From an uncultured Oscillibacter sp. (GTDB lineage Bacteria; Bacillota; Clostridia; Oscillospirales; Oscillospiraceae), in contig NZ_CAJUBK010000021.1 in NCBI RefSeq assembly GCF_910584465.1, positions 1-40,276 on the forward strand: a stretch of 40,276 bases of DNA, written 5' to 3'. Position numbers and translations under genes: made by a program. The notes below the pieces were generated by a model. That model ran no database searches, was not told the origin of the DNA, and saw only the letters and a list, made by a program, of their open reading frames with translations. Shown piece by piece: positions 1 to 7,495 of the stretch; position 1 is the stretch's first letter; each line of letters begins with the position of its first letter.

Positions 1-312
1 ATGAACGCAATCATCGTGACCGGCGGCAAGCAGTACAAGGTGGCCGAGGGCGACGTGGTCTACATCGAGAAGCTGGACCAGGAAGCCGGCGACACCGTCA
101 AGTTCGACCAGGTCCTGGCCGTCATCGACGGGGAGAAGGCCACCTTTGGCGCTCCCACCGTGGAGGGCGCCTCCGTGGAGGCCAAGATCGTCAAGAACGG
201 CAAGGGCAAGAAGATCCGTATCTTCAAGTACAATCCCAAGAAGGGTTACCGCAAGCGTCAGGGCCATCGTCAGCCCTACACCAAGGTCGAGATCGCCAAG
301 ATCTCCGTCTGA
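1..312 (+). CDS. rplU: 50S ribosomal protein L21
   Basis: This 103-residue protein is a structural component of the large ribosomal subunit that binds 23S rRNA. The N-terminus carries the family signature AIIVTGGKQYKV, followed by the usual beta-rich core and a basic C-terminal part (KIRIFKYNPKKGYRKRQGHRQPYT) that contacts rRNA. Length matches the family (about 100 residues), so the gene appears complete although its start codon is the first base of the window and its promoter and ribosome binding site are cut off. It is followed after 2 bases by prp and then rpmA, the usual Firmicute L21-Prp-L27 order, so it is the first visible gene of that operon. Confidence 0.97.
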   Translation: MNAIIVTGGKQYKVAEGDVVYIEKLDQEAGDTVKFDQVLAVIDGEKATFGAPTVEGASVEAKIVKNGKGKKIRIFKYNPKKGYRKRQGHRQPYTKVEIAKISV

Positions 313-314
313 GC

Positions 315-647
315 ATGACCAGCGTCACCTTCTACACGGAGGGGGGCCGGATCACCGGCTTCGAAGCCAAGGGCCACAGCGGCTATGCCGAGGCGGGGGA
401 GGACCTCCTCTGCGCCTCCATCGGCGCCGCCGTCACCCTGGTGGAGGCCACCGTCAACGACGTGCTGGGCCTGGCCGCGGCGGTGCGGACCGACGAACGG
501 CGGGCGCTGGTCTCCCTGCGCCTCCCCGGCGGTCTGGGGCCCGCAGCGGAGAGCACCTGCCAGTCCCTGCTGACGGGGCTGATGCTCTATTTCACCATGC
601 TCCATGACGAATACCCGGAAAATATCGAAGTCCTGGAAGCGGACTGA
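315..647 (+). CDS. prp: ribosomal-processing cysteine protease Prp
   Basis: Prp (YsxB family) removes the N-terminal extension of ribosomal protein L27 in Firmicutes. The 110-residue protein shows the two catalytic positions of the family: His21 in GHSGYA and Cys33 in EDLLCAS, twelve residues apart as expected. It sits between rplU and rpmA, and the downstream L27 carries the matching cleavage site. The start is 2 bases after the rplU stop with no strong ribosome binding site, so translation is probably coupled to rplU. The catalytic assignment comes from family knowledge; the residues are seen in the sequence. Confidence 0.93.
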   Translation: MTSVTFYTEGGRITGFEAKGHSGYAEAGEDLLCASIGAAVTLVEATVNDVLGLAAAVRTDERRALVSLRLPGGLGPAAESTCQSLLTGLMLYFTMLHDEYPENIEVLEAD

Positions 648-692
648 GGTCCCTTCCCCATCTAAGATCTTTCAGAAAGGATGGTCCCTGAC

Positions 693-974
693 ATGATCCG
701 CATCGGTTTACAGTTCTTCGCCCACAAGAAGGGCGGCGGCTCTACCAAGAACGGCCGGGACTCCAAGGCCAAGCGCCTGGGCCCCAAGCGCGCCGACGGT
801 CAGTTCGTCCTGGCCGGCAACATCTTGGTCCGCCAGCGCGGCACCCACATCCACCCGGGTGTGAACGTGGGCCGCGGCAGCGACGACACCCTGTTCGCCA
901 CCGCCAGCGGCACGGTCCGCTTCGAGCGGCTGGGCAAAGACCGCAAGCAGGTCTCCGTTTACGAGGCCGAATAA
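693..974 (+). CDS. rpmA: 50S ribosomal protein L27 with Prp-cleavable N-terminal extension
   Basis: L27 is a large-subunit protein whose N-terminus reaches the peptidyl-transferase centre. Here the 93-residue product begins MIRIGLQFFAHKKGGG. The LQFF-A segment is the site cleaved by Prp in Firmicutes, leaving a mature protein that starts AHKKGGG. I prefer the ATG at 693 over the in-frame ATG at 681, because AGAAAGGA (673-681) overlaps the earlier ATG but is 11 bases from the later one. The core KAKRLGPKRADGQFVLAGNILVRQRG is typical. The gene is followed by a strong terminator rather than by obg, which often follows rpmA in related organisms. Confidence 0.95.
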   Translation: MIRIGLQFFAHKKGGGSTKNGRDSKAKRLGPKRADGQFVLAGNILVRQRGTHIHPGVNVGRGSDDTLFATASGTVRFERLGKDRKQVSVYEAE

Positions 975-985
975 CAGCTCCCGAA

Positions 986-1015
986 CGGGCCCGGACCGAT
1001 GGTCCGGGCCCGTTT
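986..1015 (+). terminator. intrinsic terminator of the rplU-prp-rpmA operon
   Basis: A perfect 12-bp stem (986-997 with 1001-1012) closes on the 3-base loop GAT and is followed by TTT. It lies 12 bases after the rpmA stop. Confidence 0.85.
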
Positions 1016-1231
1016 CCGGCCCTGTCGAACGTGGGAGGGGCCCCTCCCGGCCCCCTCTCACAGCGCTCCCCTCCCCATCGATGGGTCTCCGCCGCTTTTC
1101 CGGCGCTCCGGAGAGGGCTCGGGCCCCGTCTTCCGGTCCCCCGGCGGGGACGCGGGGCGGCTGCCGGGGCGCCCCCAGGGCCGCACCGCATCGCCTCCCC
1201 TGGACCGGAGAAAATTTTTTGCCCACACCCC
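1016..1231. other. GC-rich intergenic stretch, nothing recognised
   Basis: This stretch between the rpmA terminator and the next promoter is very GC-rich and low in complexity. Open frames exist on both strands, but none has a ribosome binding site or recognisable protein. I see no RNA gene or repeat in it. Confidence 0.6.
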
Positions 1232-1260
1232 TTGCATTTATCCGGACGATATGGTATAGT
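1232..1260 (+). promoter_or_regulatory. sigma-A type promoter for the phospholipase C-like gene
   Basis: TTGCAT (1232-1237) and TATAGT (1255-1260) are separated by 17 bases, with a TGn extended -10 (TGG at 1252-1254). The AGGAGG ribosome binding site at 1279-1284 follows. Confidence 0.8.
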
Positions 1261-1292
1261 ATAAATACCTTTGTGGTTAGGAGGAGCTAACC

Positions 1293-1838
1293 TTGCAGAA
1301 ACGTACTCACACGCTGCTGGCCCGCGCGCTCCTGCGGAGCGAGACCGGGTTCTCCGCCAGACGGTTCGAGCTGGCCTTCCTCTTCGGCTCGTTCGAGCCG
1401 GACGTCAACCCGTTCAGTTATCTGAAGGGCTCCCTTCGCCACAACAAGCTGAAGGGCCACAACTACACCAACTCCAGGGCCTATATCAACGCCAAGATCG
1501 TCAAGCTCCAGCGCCGCCGGCAGTGGACCATCTGGCACTATTACACCCTGGGCAAGCTGACCCATTACCTGGCCGACGCCTATACATACCCCCATAACGA
1601 AAACTACCCCGACACCATGCTGGACCACCACTGCTATGAGACCGACCTGCGGCGGTTCATGCGGGGCTATCTCGCCCACCGCTATGTCCAGCGCCAGCAG
1701 GCCCGCCGGGACCTCATCGCCGCCCTGGAGGAGCTCCACGAGCAGTATATGTCCACCCGCGCCAGCATGATCCGGGACGCCAACTACATCCTCAAAGCCA
1801 CCGGCCTGCTGATGGCCGGCTGTCTCCCCGCCGCCTGA
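1293..1838 (+). CDS. zinc-dependent phospholipase C-like protein
   Basis: This 181-residue protein resembles the zinc-dependent phospholipase C / S1-P1 nuclease fold by its spaced histidines and acidic residues: H in SLRHNKLKGHNY, then WHYYTLGKLTHYLADAYTYPHN and LDHHCYETDL, the type of all-helical site that holds clustered zinc ions. There is no obvious signal peptide, and it is shorter than secreted clostridial phospholipase C, so it may be intracellular or have another substrate. Translation starts at TTG 1293, supported by AGGAGG at 1279-1284. It has its own promoter and ends before the aro attenuator, so it appears monocistronic. The fold assignment is moderately sure; the substrate is unknown. 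Confidence 0.7.
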   Translation: MQKRTHTLLARALLRSETGFSARRFELAFLFGSFEPDVNPFSYLKGSLRHNKLKGHNYTNSRAYINAKIVKLQRRRQWTIWHYYTLGKLTHYLADAYTYPHNENYPDTMLDHHCYETDLRRFMRGYLAHRYVQRQQARRDLIAALEELHEQYMSTRASMIRDANYILKATGLLMAGCLPAA

Positions 1839-1918
1839 TCGTGCGAGGAGCACAAGAGGGGCGGGCCGTATACGGGCCGATCTTGGACAGATCCACAGTA
1901 TCCTTTCCCGCCCTGCCG

Positions 1919-1927
1919 TGTTATGCT
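1919..1927 (+). promoter_or_regulatory. candidate extended -10 promoter of the aro leader
   Basis: TGT followed by TATGCT (1922-1927) forms an extended -10 element about 33 bases before the leader-peptide start. No good -35 hexamer is seen at 16-18 bases, so the call rests on the -10 and its position. Confidence 0.5.
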
Positions 1928-1959
1928 TTAGATATCTAAAGGATCAAGGGGAACGCGAC

Positions 1960-2061
1960 ATGACCATCACCGCTCATAGCATGGGATACGGCTATTCCTA
2001 TTTCAGCTTTACCTATTTTGGTAAGGCTTTTCGTGGTTTGGCTGGGAACGTGTGCGTGTGA
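1960..2061 (+). CDS. aromatic leader peptide of the aro operon
   Basis: A 33-codon reading frame begins at ATG 1960 behind AAGGGG (1946-1951, 8-base spacing) and ends at TGA 2059-2061. Residues 10-20 read YGYSYFSFTYF, and another Phe follows at 24, giving four Tyr and four Phe within 15 codons. The window then shows an intrinsic terminator 35 bases after the stop, and 31 bases beyond that the first gene of the complete Phe/Tyr biosynthetic operon. This is the arrangement of a ribosome-mediated transcription attenuator. Stalling on Tyr or Phe codons when charged tRNA is scarce would favour read-through. The peptide itself probably has no other function. Its role is inferred from composition and position; I know of no described homologue. 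Confidence 0.8.
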   Translation: MTITAHSMGYGYSYFSFTYFGKAFRGLAGNVCV

Positions 2062-2127
2062 GCGTTCGGTCCTGTGACAGGGCATCTGAACGGAACGACC
2101 CGCGGCCAGACCGGCCGCGGGTCTTTT
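2034..2127 (+). promoter_or_regulatory. candidate attenuator: antiterminator and terminator alternatives
   Basis: Within the leader RNA, TGGTTTGGCTG (2034-2044, last third of the leader peptide) can pair with CGGCCAGACCG (2103-2113) in 11 contiguous pairs including three G-U. That helix would consume CGGCC of the terminator's left arm. A small hairpin (2069-2074 with 2078-2083) sits just after the leader stop and could act as a pause site. The pairings were found by eye, so energies are unknown. Confidence 0.55.
2097..2127 (+). terminator. intrinsic terminator upstream of aroF (attenuator terminator)
   Basis: A perfect 11-bp stem (2097-2107 with 2113-2123) with loop AGACC is followed directly by TTTT (2124-2127). 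It lies between the leader peptide and aroF, with no gene ending before it apart from the leader, which marks it as regulatory. Confidence 0.88.
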
Positions 2128-2158
2128 ACGTCCCCGATCGTATTAGGAGGAGAGCACC

Positions 2159-3181
2159 ATGATCGTCATTCTCAAGAGCGACCCCAACCAGGAGCAGCTG
2201 GACAGCCTCATCACCTGGCTCCAGGAAAAAGGCGTCACCATCCACACCAGCATCGGCGAGGCCCACACCATCCTCGGCCTGGTGGGCGACACCTCCAAGC
2301 TGGACATCGACCTCATCGCCGCCCTGGACATCGTCCAGGACGTGAAGCGGGTCCAGGAGCCCTATAAGAACGCCAACCGCAAGTTCCACCCTGAGGACAC
2401 CGTCATCCAGGTGGGCGGCACCCAGATCGGCGGCGGCACCCTGACCATCATGGCGGGCCCCTGCTCCGTGGAGAGCGAGGAGCAGGTCGTCGCCATCGCC
2501 AAGGCCGTGAAGGCCAGCGGCGCGACCATGCTCCGCGGCGGCGCGTTCAAGCCCCGGACCTCTCCCTACGCCTTCCAGGGCCTGGGGGCCACGGGCCTGG
2601 AGTACCTGAAGACCGCCCGGCAGGAGACGGGCCTCCCCATCGTGACGGAGCTGATGGACGTGACCCAGCTGGACCTGTTCAAGGACGTGGACGTGATCCA
2701 GATCGGCGCCCGGAACATGCAGAACTTCGACCTGCTCAAGGCCGTGGGCCATCAGGACAAGCCCGTCATGATCAAGCGCGGCATGTCCGCCACGTACGAG
2801 GAGTGGCTGATGAGCGCCGAGTACGTCATGGCCAGCGGCAACGACAACGTCATCCTCTGCGAGCGGGGCATCCGCACCTTCGAGAGCTACACCCGCAACA
2901 CCCTGGATCTGGCGGCCATCCCGGTGCTGCGGCAGCTGACCCACCTGCCCGTCATCATCGATCCCAGCCATGCCACGGGCAAATACTGGCTGGTGGAGCC
3001 CTTGTCCCGGGCCGCCGTGGCGGCGGGGGCCGACGGCCTCCAGATCGAGGTCCACAACGACCCTGCCCACGCCCTGTGCGACGGGCCCCAGTCCCTGAAA
3101 CCGGAGGTGTTCGCCCCCCTGGCGCGGAAGCTCCTGGAGCTCCACGCCTTCATGCGGGGCCTCGACGCGGATCCCTCCTGA
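2159..3181 (+). CDS. aroF: 3-deoxy-7-phosphoheptulonate (DAHP) synthase
   Basis: This enzyme condenses phosphoenolpyruvate and erythrose-4-phosphate to DAHP, the committed step of the shikimate pathway. The 340 residues show an N-terminal ferredoxin-like regulatory domain (about 1-75) and then the catalytic barrel, with MAGPCSVES (metal-ligand Cys102), KPRTSPYAFQGLG, QIGARNMQNFDLL, MIKRGMSATYEEW and DPSHATGKYWLV. This is the type I-beta, Thermotoga-like architecture, in which the N-terminal domain mediates feedback inhibition by Tyr or Phe. The start has AGGAGG at 2145-2150 with 8-base spacing. It is the first structural gene after the attenuator. The allosteric effector cannot be read from sequence. 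Confidence 0.96.
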   Translation: MIVILKSDPNQEQLDSLITWLQEKGVTIHTSIGEAHTILGLVGDTSKLDIDLIAALDIVQDVKRVQEPYKNANRKFHPEDTVIQVGGTQIGGGTLTIMAGPCSVESEEQVVAIAKAVKASGATMLRGGAFKPRTSPYAFQGLGATGLEYLKTARQETGLPIVTELMDVTQLDLFKDVDVIQIGARNMQNFDLLKAVGHQDKPVMIKRGMSATYEEWLMSAEYVMASGNDNVILCERGIRTFESYTRNTLDLAAIPVLRQLTHLPVIIDPSHATGKYWLVEPLSRAAVAAGADGLQIEVHNDPAHALCDGPQSLKPEVFAPLARKLLELHAFMRGLDADPS

Positions 3182-3270
3182 GCGGGGAGGGGCGAGACGG
3201 CGTTGGCGCGCCCCGCGGCCCGGAGGCCCTCTGAGCCGCGGCGGCGATGATGAAGAGCAGGAGGATATCT

Positions 3271-4107
3271 ATGAACGTAGGCATCGTTGGCCTGGGGCTC
3301 ATCGGCGGGTCCATGGCCAAGAGCATCAAGGCACGGACGGCCCACACGGTCTGGGGCGTGGACCTGGACCAGGAGGCCATGGCCCTGGCCCGCATGAGCG
3401 GGGCCATCGACGGCGCGCTGACGGAGGAGCGGATCTGCCAGTGCGGCCTGATCCTGGTGGCCATCTGTCCCGGCGCCGCCATCCGCTGGGTGGAGGAGCA
3501 CGCGGCGCAGATCGCCAAGTCCGCCATCCTGGTGGACCTTTGCGGCGTGAAGCGGGTGGTGGTGGAGGCCCTGGCCCCCATCGCCGAGGCCCACGGCTTC
3601 GCCTATATCGGCGGGCACCCCATGGCGGGGAAGGAGCGGGGCGGCTTCACCGCCTCCTCCGAGGACCTGTACGTGGGGGCCTCCATGATCCTGACGCCGG
3701 ACAAGCGGACGGACATGCAGCTCCTGGAGACGCTGAAAGCCTTCTTCCTGGACGTGGGCTTCGCGGGGCTGACCTTCTCCGACCCGGAGGAGCACGACCG
3801 CATCATCGCCTTCACCTCCCAGCTGGCCCATATCACCTCCAGCGCCTATGTCAAGTCGCCGGAGGCCCAGCGCCGCCGGGGCTTCTCCGCCGGGAGCTTC
3901 CAGGACATGACCCGGGTGGCCCGGCTGGACGAGGACATGTGGACGGAGCTGTTCCTGGACGACGCGGACTACCTGGTGAAGGAGCTGGACATCCTCATCG
4001 AGAACCTGCGCGCCTATTCCGACGCGCTGAAAGCCGCGGACGCCGAACGGGTCCGGGCCCTGCTGAAAGAGGGCCGGGAGCTGAAGGCCACCGCGGGCGG
4101 CAGCTGA
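3271..4107 (+). CDS. tyrA: prephenate dehydrogenase
   Basis: The product oxidatively decarboxylates prephenate to 4-hydroxyphenylpyruvate, the tyrosine branch. The 278-residue protein begins with a Rossmann motif (VGIVGLGLIGGS) and carries GGHPMAGKERGGF, the conserved substrate-binding segment of TyrA, followed by the helical dimerisation domain. I start it at ATG 3271, preceded by AGGAGG (3259-3264). An in-frame ATG at 3247 would place that site inside the gene. No ACT domain follows, so tyrosine feedback may act through another route. It lies 89 bases after aroF, the longest gap inside the operon, and I see no terminator there. Confidence 0.94.
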   Translation: MNVGIVGLGLIGGSMAKSIKARTAHTVWGVDLDQEAMALARMSGAIDGALTEERICQCGLILVAICPGAAIRWVEEHAAQIAKSAILVDLCGVKRVVVEALAPIAEAHGFAYIGGHPMAGKERGGFTASSEDLYVGASMILTPDKRTDMQLLETLKAFFLDVGFAGLTFSDPEEHDRIIAFTSQLAHITSSAYVKSPEAQRRRGFSAGSFQDMTRVARLDEDMWTELFLDDADYLVKELDILIENLRAYSDALKAADAERVRALLKEGRELKATAGGS

Positions 4108-4122
4108 GAGGGGGGAGCATCC

Positions 4123-5190
4123 ATGCCGGCATATCAAGAGATCCAGGTGGAGACCTCCCCCTCCTATACCGTGACCATCGGCCCCGGCGTGCTGGGGCAG
4201 TGCGGGCGGCTGCTGCGGGGGAGCGTCCCTCCCTGCCATATGGCGGTGGTCACGGACTCCACCGTGGGGCCGCTGTACCTGGAGACCGTCAAAAACAGCC
4301 TGGAGGCGGCGGGCTATGCCGTCAGCACCTGCACCTTCCCCGCCGGGGAGGAGAACAAGGACCTCTCCACCCTCTCCGACATCCTGGAGTCCCTGGCGCA
4401 GGCGCGCCTGACCCGCACCGACTGCCTGGCCGCCCTGGGCGGCGGCGTGGTGGGGGACATGGCGGGCTTCGCCGCCGCCTGCTACCTCCGGGGCATCCGG
4501 TACGTCCAGATGCCCACGACCCTGCTCGCCGCCGTGGATTCCTCGGTGGGCGGCAAGACCGCCGTCGACCTCCGGGCCGGGAAGAACCTGGCCGGGGCCT
4601 TCCTCCAGCCCGCCGCCGTGCTGTGCGACACGGGGTGCCTGGGGTCCCTGCCGCGGCCGGTCTTCGCCGGCGGGGCCGCGGAGGCCATCAAGACCGGCGT
4701 CCTCTGCGACGAGGGACTGTTCGCCCTCTTCGAGAACGGCGCCCTGGACACCGACCCGGCGGAGGTCATCGCCCGGTGCGTGGCCTATAAGGCGGGCGTG
4801 GTGGCGCGGGACGAGAAGGAACAGGGGGAGCGGAAGCTGCTGAACCTGGGCCACACCGTCGGCCACGCCATCGAGAAGTGCAGCGGCTATGCCGTCCCCC
4901 ACGGCCACGCCGTGGCGGCGGGGCTCGCCGTCATCGCCCGCTCCGCCGAGGCCCTGGGCTGGACGGAGGAGCCGGTGGCGGCGCGGATCGCCGCCTGCCT
5001 GGAGGCCAGCGGCCTCCCCACCGGCACGGACTTCCCCGCCGAAGCCCTGGCGGCCGCCGCCCTGTCCGACAAGAAGCGGGCCGGGGACGCCATCACCATC
5101 GTGGTCCCGAAGCGGATCGGCGCCTGCGGGACGAGGACGATGCCCGTGACGGAGCTGCTCCCCGTCATCCGGGCCGGACTGGAGGCGTAG
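4123..5190 (+). CDS. aroB: 3-dehydroquinate synthase
   Basis: AroB cyclises DAHP to 3-dehydroquinate using NAD and a divalent metal. The 355 residues include GGGVVGDMAGFAAACYLRGI and PTTLLAAVDSSVGGKTAVDL, which form the nucleotide and substrate site, and NLGHTVGHAIE plus HGHAVAAGL, whose histidines bind zinc. Length is normal for the family. A GGGGGAG ribosome binding site lies 5 bases before ATG 4123, and the gene is 15 bases after tyrA. It ends exactly one base before aroA begins, so the two are probably translationally coupled. Confidence 0.97.
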   Translation: MPAYQEIQVETSPSYTVTIGPGVLGQCGRLLRGSVPPCHMAVVTDSTVGPLYLETVKNSLEAAGYAVSTCTFPAGEENKDLSTLSDILESLAQARLTRTDCLAALGGGVVGDMAGFAAACYLRGIRYVQMPTTLLAAVDSSVGGKTAVDLRAGKNLAGAFLQPAAVLCDTGCLGSLPRPVFAGGAAEAIKTGVLCDEGLFALFENGALDTDPAEVIARCVAYKAGVVARDEKEQGERKLLNLGHTVGHAIEKCSGYAVPHGHAVAAGLAVIARSAEALGWTEEPVAARIAACLEASGLPTGTDFPAEALAAAALSDKKRAGDAITIVVPKRIGACGTRTMPVTELLPVIRAGLEA

Positions 5191-6414
5191 ATGGACGTTC
5201 GGATCGCGCCCCGGCGGCTGTCCGGGGCCGTCACGCCCCCCGCCAGCAAATCCATGGCCCACCGCCTCATCATCGCCGCCTCCCTGGCCGCCGGGACCAG
5301 CACGATCCGCCGGGCGGACTTCTCCCAGGACATCGAGGCCACCCTCCGCTGCATGCAGGCCCTGGGGGCCTCGTGGGAGAGCCTGGAGGACGGCATCCGG
5401 ATCTGCGGCATCGGCGGCCTCCGCCGGCCCTTCGGGGACCCGCCCCGGTTCGACTGCGGGGAGTCCGGGTCCACTCTCCGCTTCCTGATCCCCATCGCCC
5501 TGGCGGTGGAGCAGGGGGGCGTCTTCACCGGGCGGGGCCGGCTGATGGAGCGGCCCCAGCAGCCCTATCTCGACCTCTTCGCCGAGAAGGGGATCGCCTG
5601 GGCGCAGGGGGAGGGCGTCCTCACCGTCCGGGGGGATCTGACGCCGGGGGAGTACCGTCTGCGGGGGGACGTGTCCAGCCAGTTCTTCACCGGCCTGCTC
5701 TTCGCCCTGCCCCTGCTGGAGGGGCCCAGCGCCGTGATCAGCACCACGAAGCTGGAGTCCGCCTCCTACGTCTCCATGACCATGGGCGTGCTGGAGCGGG
5801 CGGGGATCCGGGTGCGCTGGTCCCCCGGGCTGAACGGCTTCGGCATCGAGCCCGGGATCTACGCCCCCTTCGAGGAGACCGTGGAGGCGGACTGGTCCCA
5901 GGCGGCGTTCTGGTACGCCGCCCTGGCCCTGGGGAGCAACATCCGCCTCAAGGGCCTCAACGCCCATTCCGCCCAGGGGGACGCCGCGGTCACCTCCCTC
6001 TATCGGAAGCTGGTCCAGGCCGGGGACCTGACCATCGACGTGTCCGGCTGTCCGGACCTCCTGCCGCCCCTGGCGGTGATGGCCGCGGTGCGGAAGGGGA
6101 CGACCCGGTTCGTCAACGCCGCCCGCCTCCGGCTGAAGGAGAGCGACCGGCTGGCCACGGTCTGCCGGATGCTCAAGGCCCTGGGCGGCGCCTGCGCGGA
6201 GGAGGCGGACAGCCTGACGGTCTACGGCGTCCCGGGCCTGCCCGGCGGCGTGGTGGACGGGGCCAACGACCACCGCATCGTCATGTCCGCCGCCGTGGCG
6301 GCGACCCGCTGCCAGGAGCCCGTGGTCATCCGGGGGGCCGAGGCGGTGAAGAAATCCTATCCCGGCTTCTGGCGGGATTACGAGGGACTGGGAGGTGAGG
6401 TCCGTGTCGTCTGA
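5191..6414 (+). CDS. aroA: 3-phosphoshikimate 1-carboxyvinyltransferase (EPSP synthase)
   Basis: AroA transfers the enolpyruvyl group of PEP to shikimate-3-phosphate. The 407-residue protein has the expected repeats and motifs: PPASKSMAHRLIIAASL near the N-terminus, DVSSQFFTGLL, RLKESDRLA and ANDHRIVMSAAVAA near the C-terminus. The loop that is LGNAGTAMRP in the E. coli enzyme reads CGESGSTLRF here, so positions equivalent to Thr97 and Pro101 differ. It starts directly after the aroB stop, with GGAGG within the end of aroB, and overlaps aroC by 11 bases. Confidence 0.96.
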   Translation: MDVRIAPRRLSGAVTPPASKSMAHRLIIAASLAAGTSTIRRADFSQDIEATLRCMQALGASWESLEDGIRICGIGGLRRPFGDPPRFDCGESGSTLRFLIPIALAVEQGGVFTGRGRLMERPQQPYLDLFAEKGIAWAQGEGVLTVRGDLTPGEYRLRGDVSSQFFTGLLFALPLLEGPSAVISTTKLESASYVSMTMGVLERAGIRVRWSPGLNGFGIEPGIYAPFEETVEADWSQAAFWYAALALGSNIRLKGLNAHSAQGDAAVTSLYRKLVQAGDLTIDVSGCPDLLPPLAVMAAVRKGTTRFVNAARLRLKESDRLATVCRMLKALGGACAEEADSLTVYGVPGLPGGVVDGANDHRIVMSAAVAATRCQEPVVIRGAEAVKKSYPGFWRDYEGLGGEVRVV

Positions 6415-7495
6415 ATTCGGGAAGATCCTGCGGATCGGCGTCTTCGGCCAATCCCACGGGGAGGCCGTCGGCGTGCTGGTGGACGGCCTGCCCGCCGGGG
6501 AGGCCGTGGATCTTGAGGAGCTGGGCGCCTTCCTGGACCGCCGGAGGCCCGGGAAGGGCCCCCTCTCCACCGCCCGGCAGGAGGCCGACCTCCCGGTGTT
6601 CCTCTCCGGCCTGGAGGGGGGCGTCACCTGCGGCGCGCCCCTGTGCGCCATGATCCGCAACGCCGACCAGCGCTCCCGCGATTACCGCGGGCTCCAGGAC
6701 CAGCCCCGCCCCGGCCACGCGGACTACACCGCCGCCGTCAAGTGGGGCGGCTGGGCCGACATGCGGGGCGGCGGGCACTTCTCCGGGCGGCTGACCGCCC
6801 CTCTCTGCATCGCCGGGGGCATCGCCAAGCAGATCCTGGCCCGCCGGGGCATCTTCGTGGGGGCCCACCTGTCCGCCGTGGCCGGGATCGCGGACCGCCC
6901 CTTCCCCCTGCACCCCGGCCGGGAGCTGTTCGAGGCCGTCGCCGCCAAGCCCTTCCCCGTCCTGGACGACGGGGCGGGCGAGCGGATGCAGGCCGCGATC
7001 CTGGCGGCGAAGGCGGACCTGGACTCCGTGGGCGGCGTCGTGGAGTGCGCCGCCGTGGGCCTCCCGGCGGGCCTGGGCGGGCCGATGTTCGAGGGCGTCG
7101 AGAACCGCCTGGCCGCCGCCGTCTTCGGCATCCCCGCCGTGAAGGGCGTGGAGTTCGGCGCGGGCTTCGCCGCGGCGGAGCTCCGGGGCTCGGAGGACAA
7201 CGACCCCTTCGTCATGGAGGGGGGGCAGGTCCGGACCGGGACCAACCACGCCGGGGGCATCCTGGGCGGCATCACCACGGGGATGCCCGTCGTCCTCCGG
7301 GCGGCGGTCAAGCCCACGCCGTCCATCGGGCGGCCCCAGAAGACCGTCCGCCTCTCGGCGAAGGAGGAGGCGGAGCTGACCATCCGCGGGCGGCACGACC
7401 CCTGCATCGCCCACCGGGCCGTCCCGGTGGTGGAGGCGGTGACCGCCGCTGTTTTGCTAGACTTACTTTTGGAGGGAGACCATGGAACTTTCTGA
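6404..7495 (+). CDS. aroC: chorismate synthase
   Basis: AroC eliminates phosphate from EPSP to give chorismate and needs reduced FMN. The 363 residues begin SSEFGKILRIGVFGQSHGEAVG, a family signature, and include RPGHADYTAAVKWGG, GGGHFSGRLTAPL, the NHAGGILGGITTGMPVVLR segment and RGRHDPCIAHRAVPVVEA. I chose GTG 6404 because GGAGGTGA (6391-6398) sits 5 bases upstream and the following residues match usual N-termini. A GTG at 6395 falls inside that site. It overlaps aroA by 11 bases and pheA by 14 bases. Confidence 0.96.
   Translation: MSSEFGKILRIGVFGQSHGEAVGVLVDGLPAGEAVDLEELGAFLDRRRPGKGPLSTARQEADLPVFLSGLEGGVTCGAPLCAMIRNADQRSRDYRGLQDQPRPGHADYTAAVKWGGWADMRGGGHFSGRLTAPLCIAGGIAKQILARRGIFVGAHLSAVAGIADRPFPLHPGRELFEAVAAKPFPVLDDGAGERMQAAILAAKADLDSVGGVVECAAVGLPAGLGGPMFEGVENRLAAAVFGIPAVKGVEFGAGFAAAELRGSEDNDPFVMEGGQVRTGTNHAGGILGGITTGMPVVLRAAVKPTPSIGRPQKTVRLSAKEEAELTIRGRHDPCIAHRAVPVVEAVTAAVLLDLLLEGDHGTF

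Noticed and set aside
1870..1885. Inverted CCGTATACGG upstream of the aro leader as an operator
   Set aside because: It is only a 10-bp palindrome, about 40 bases upstream of the -10, with no second copy seen.
2887..6660. Very long minus-strand open frames across the aro genes and similar ones elsewhere
   Set aside because: They are antisense to well-supported genes, low in complexity (Gly, Arg, Pro rich) and lack ribosome binding sites. High GC makes such frames common.
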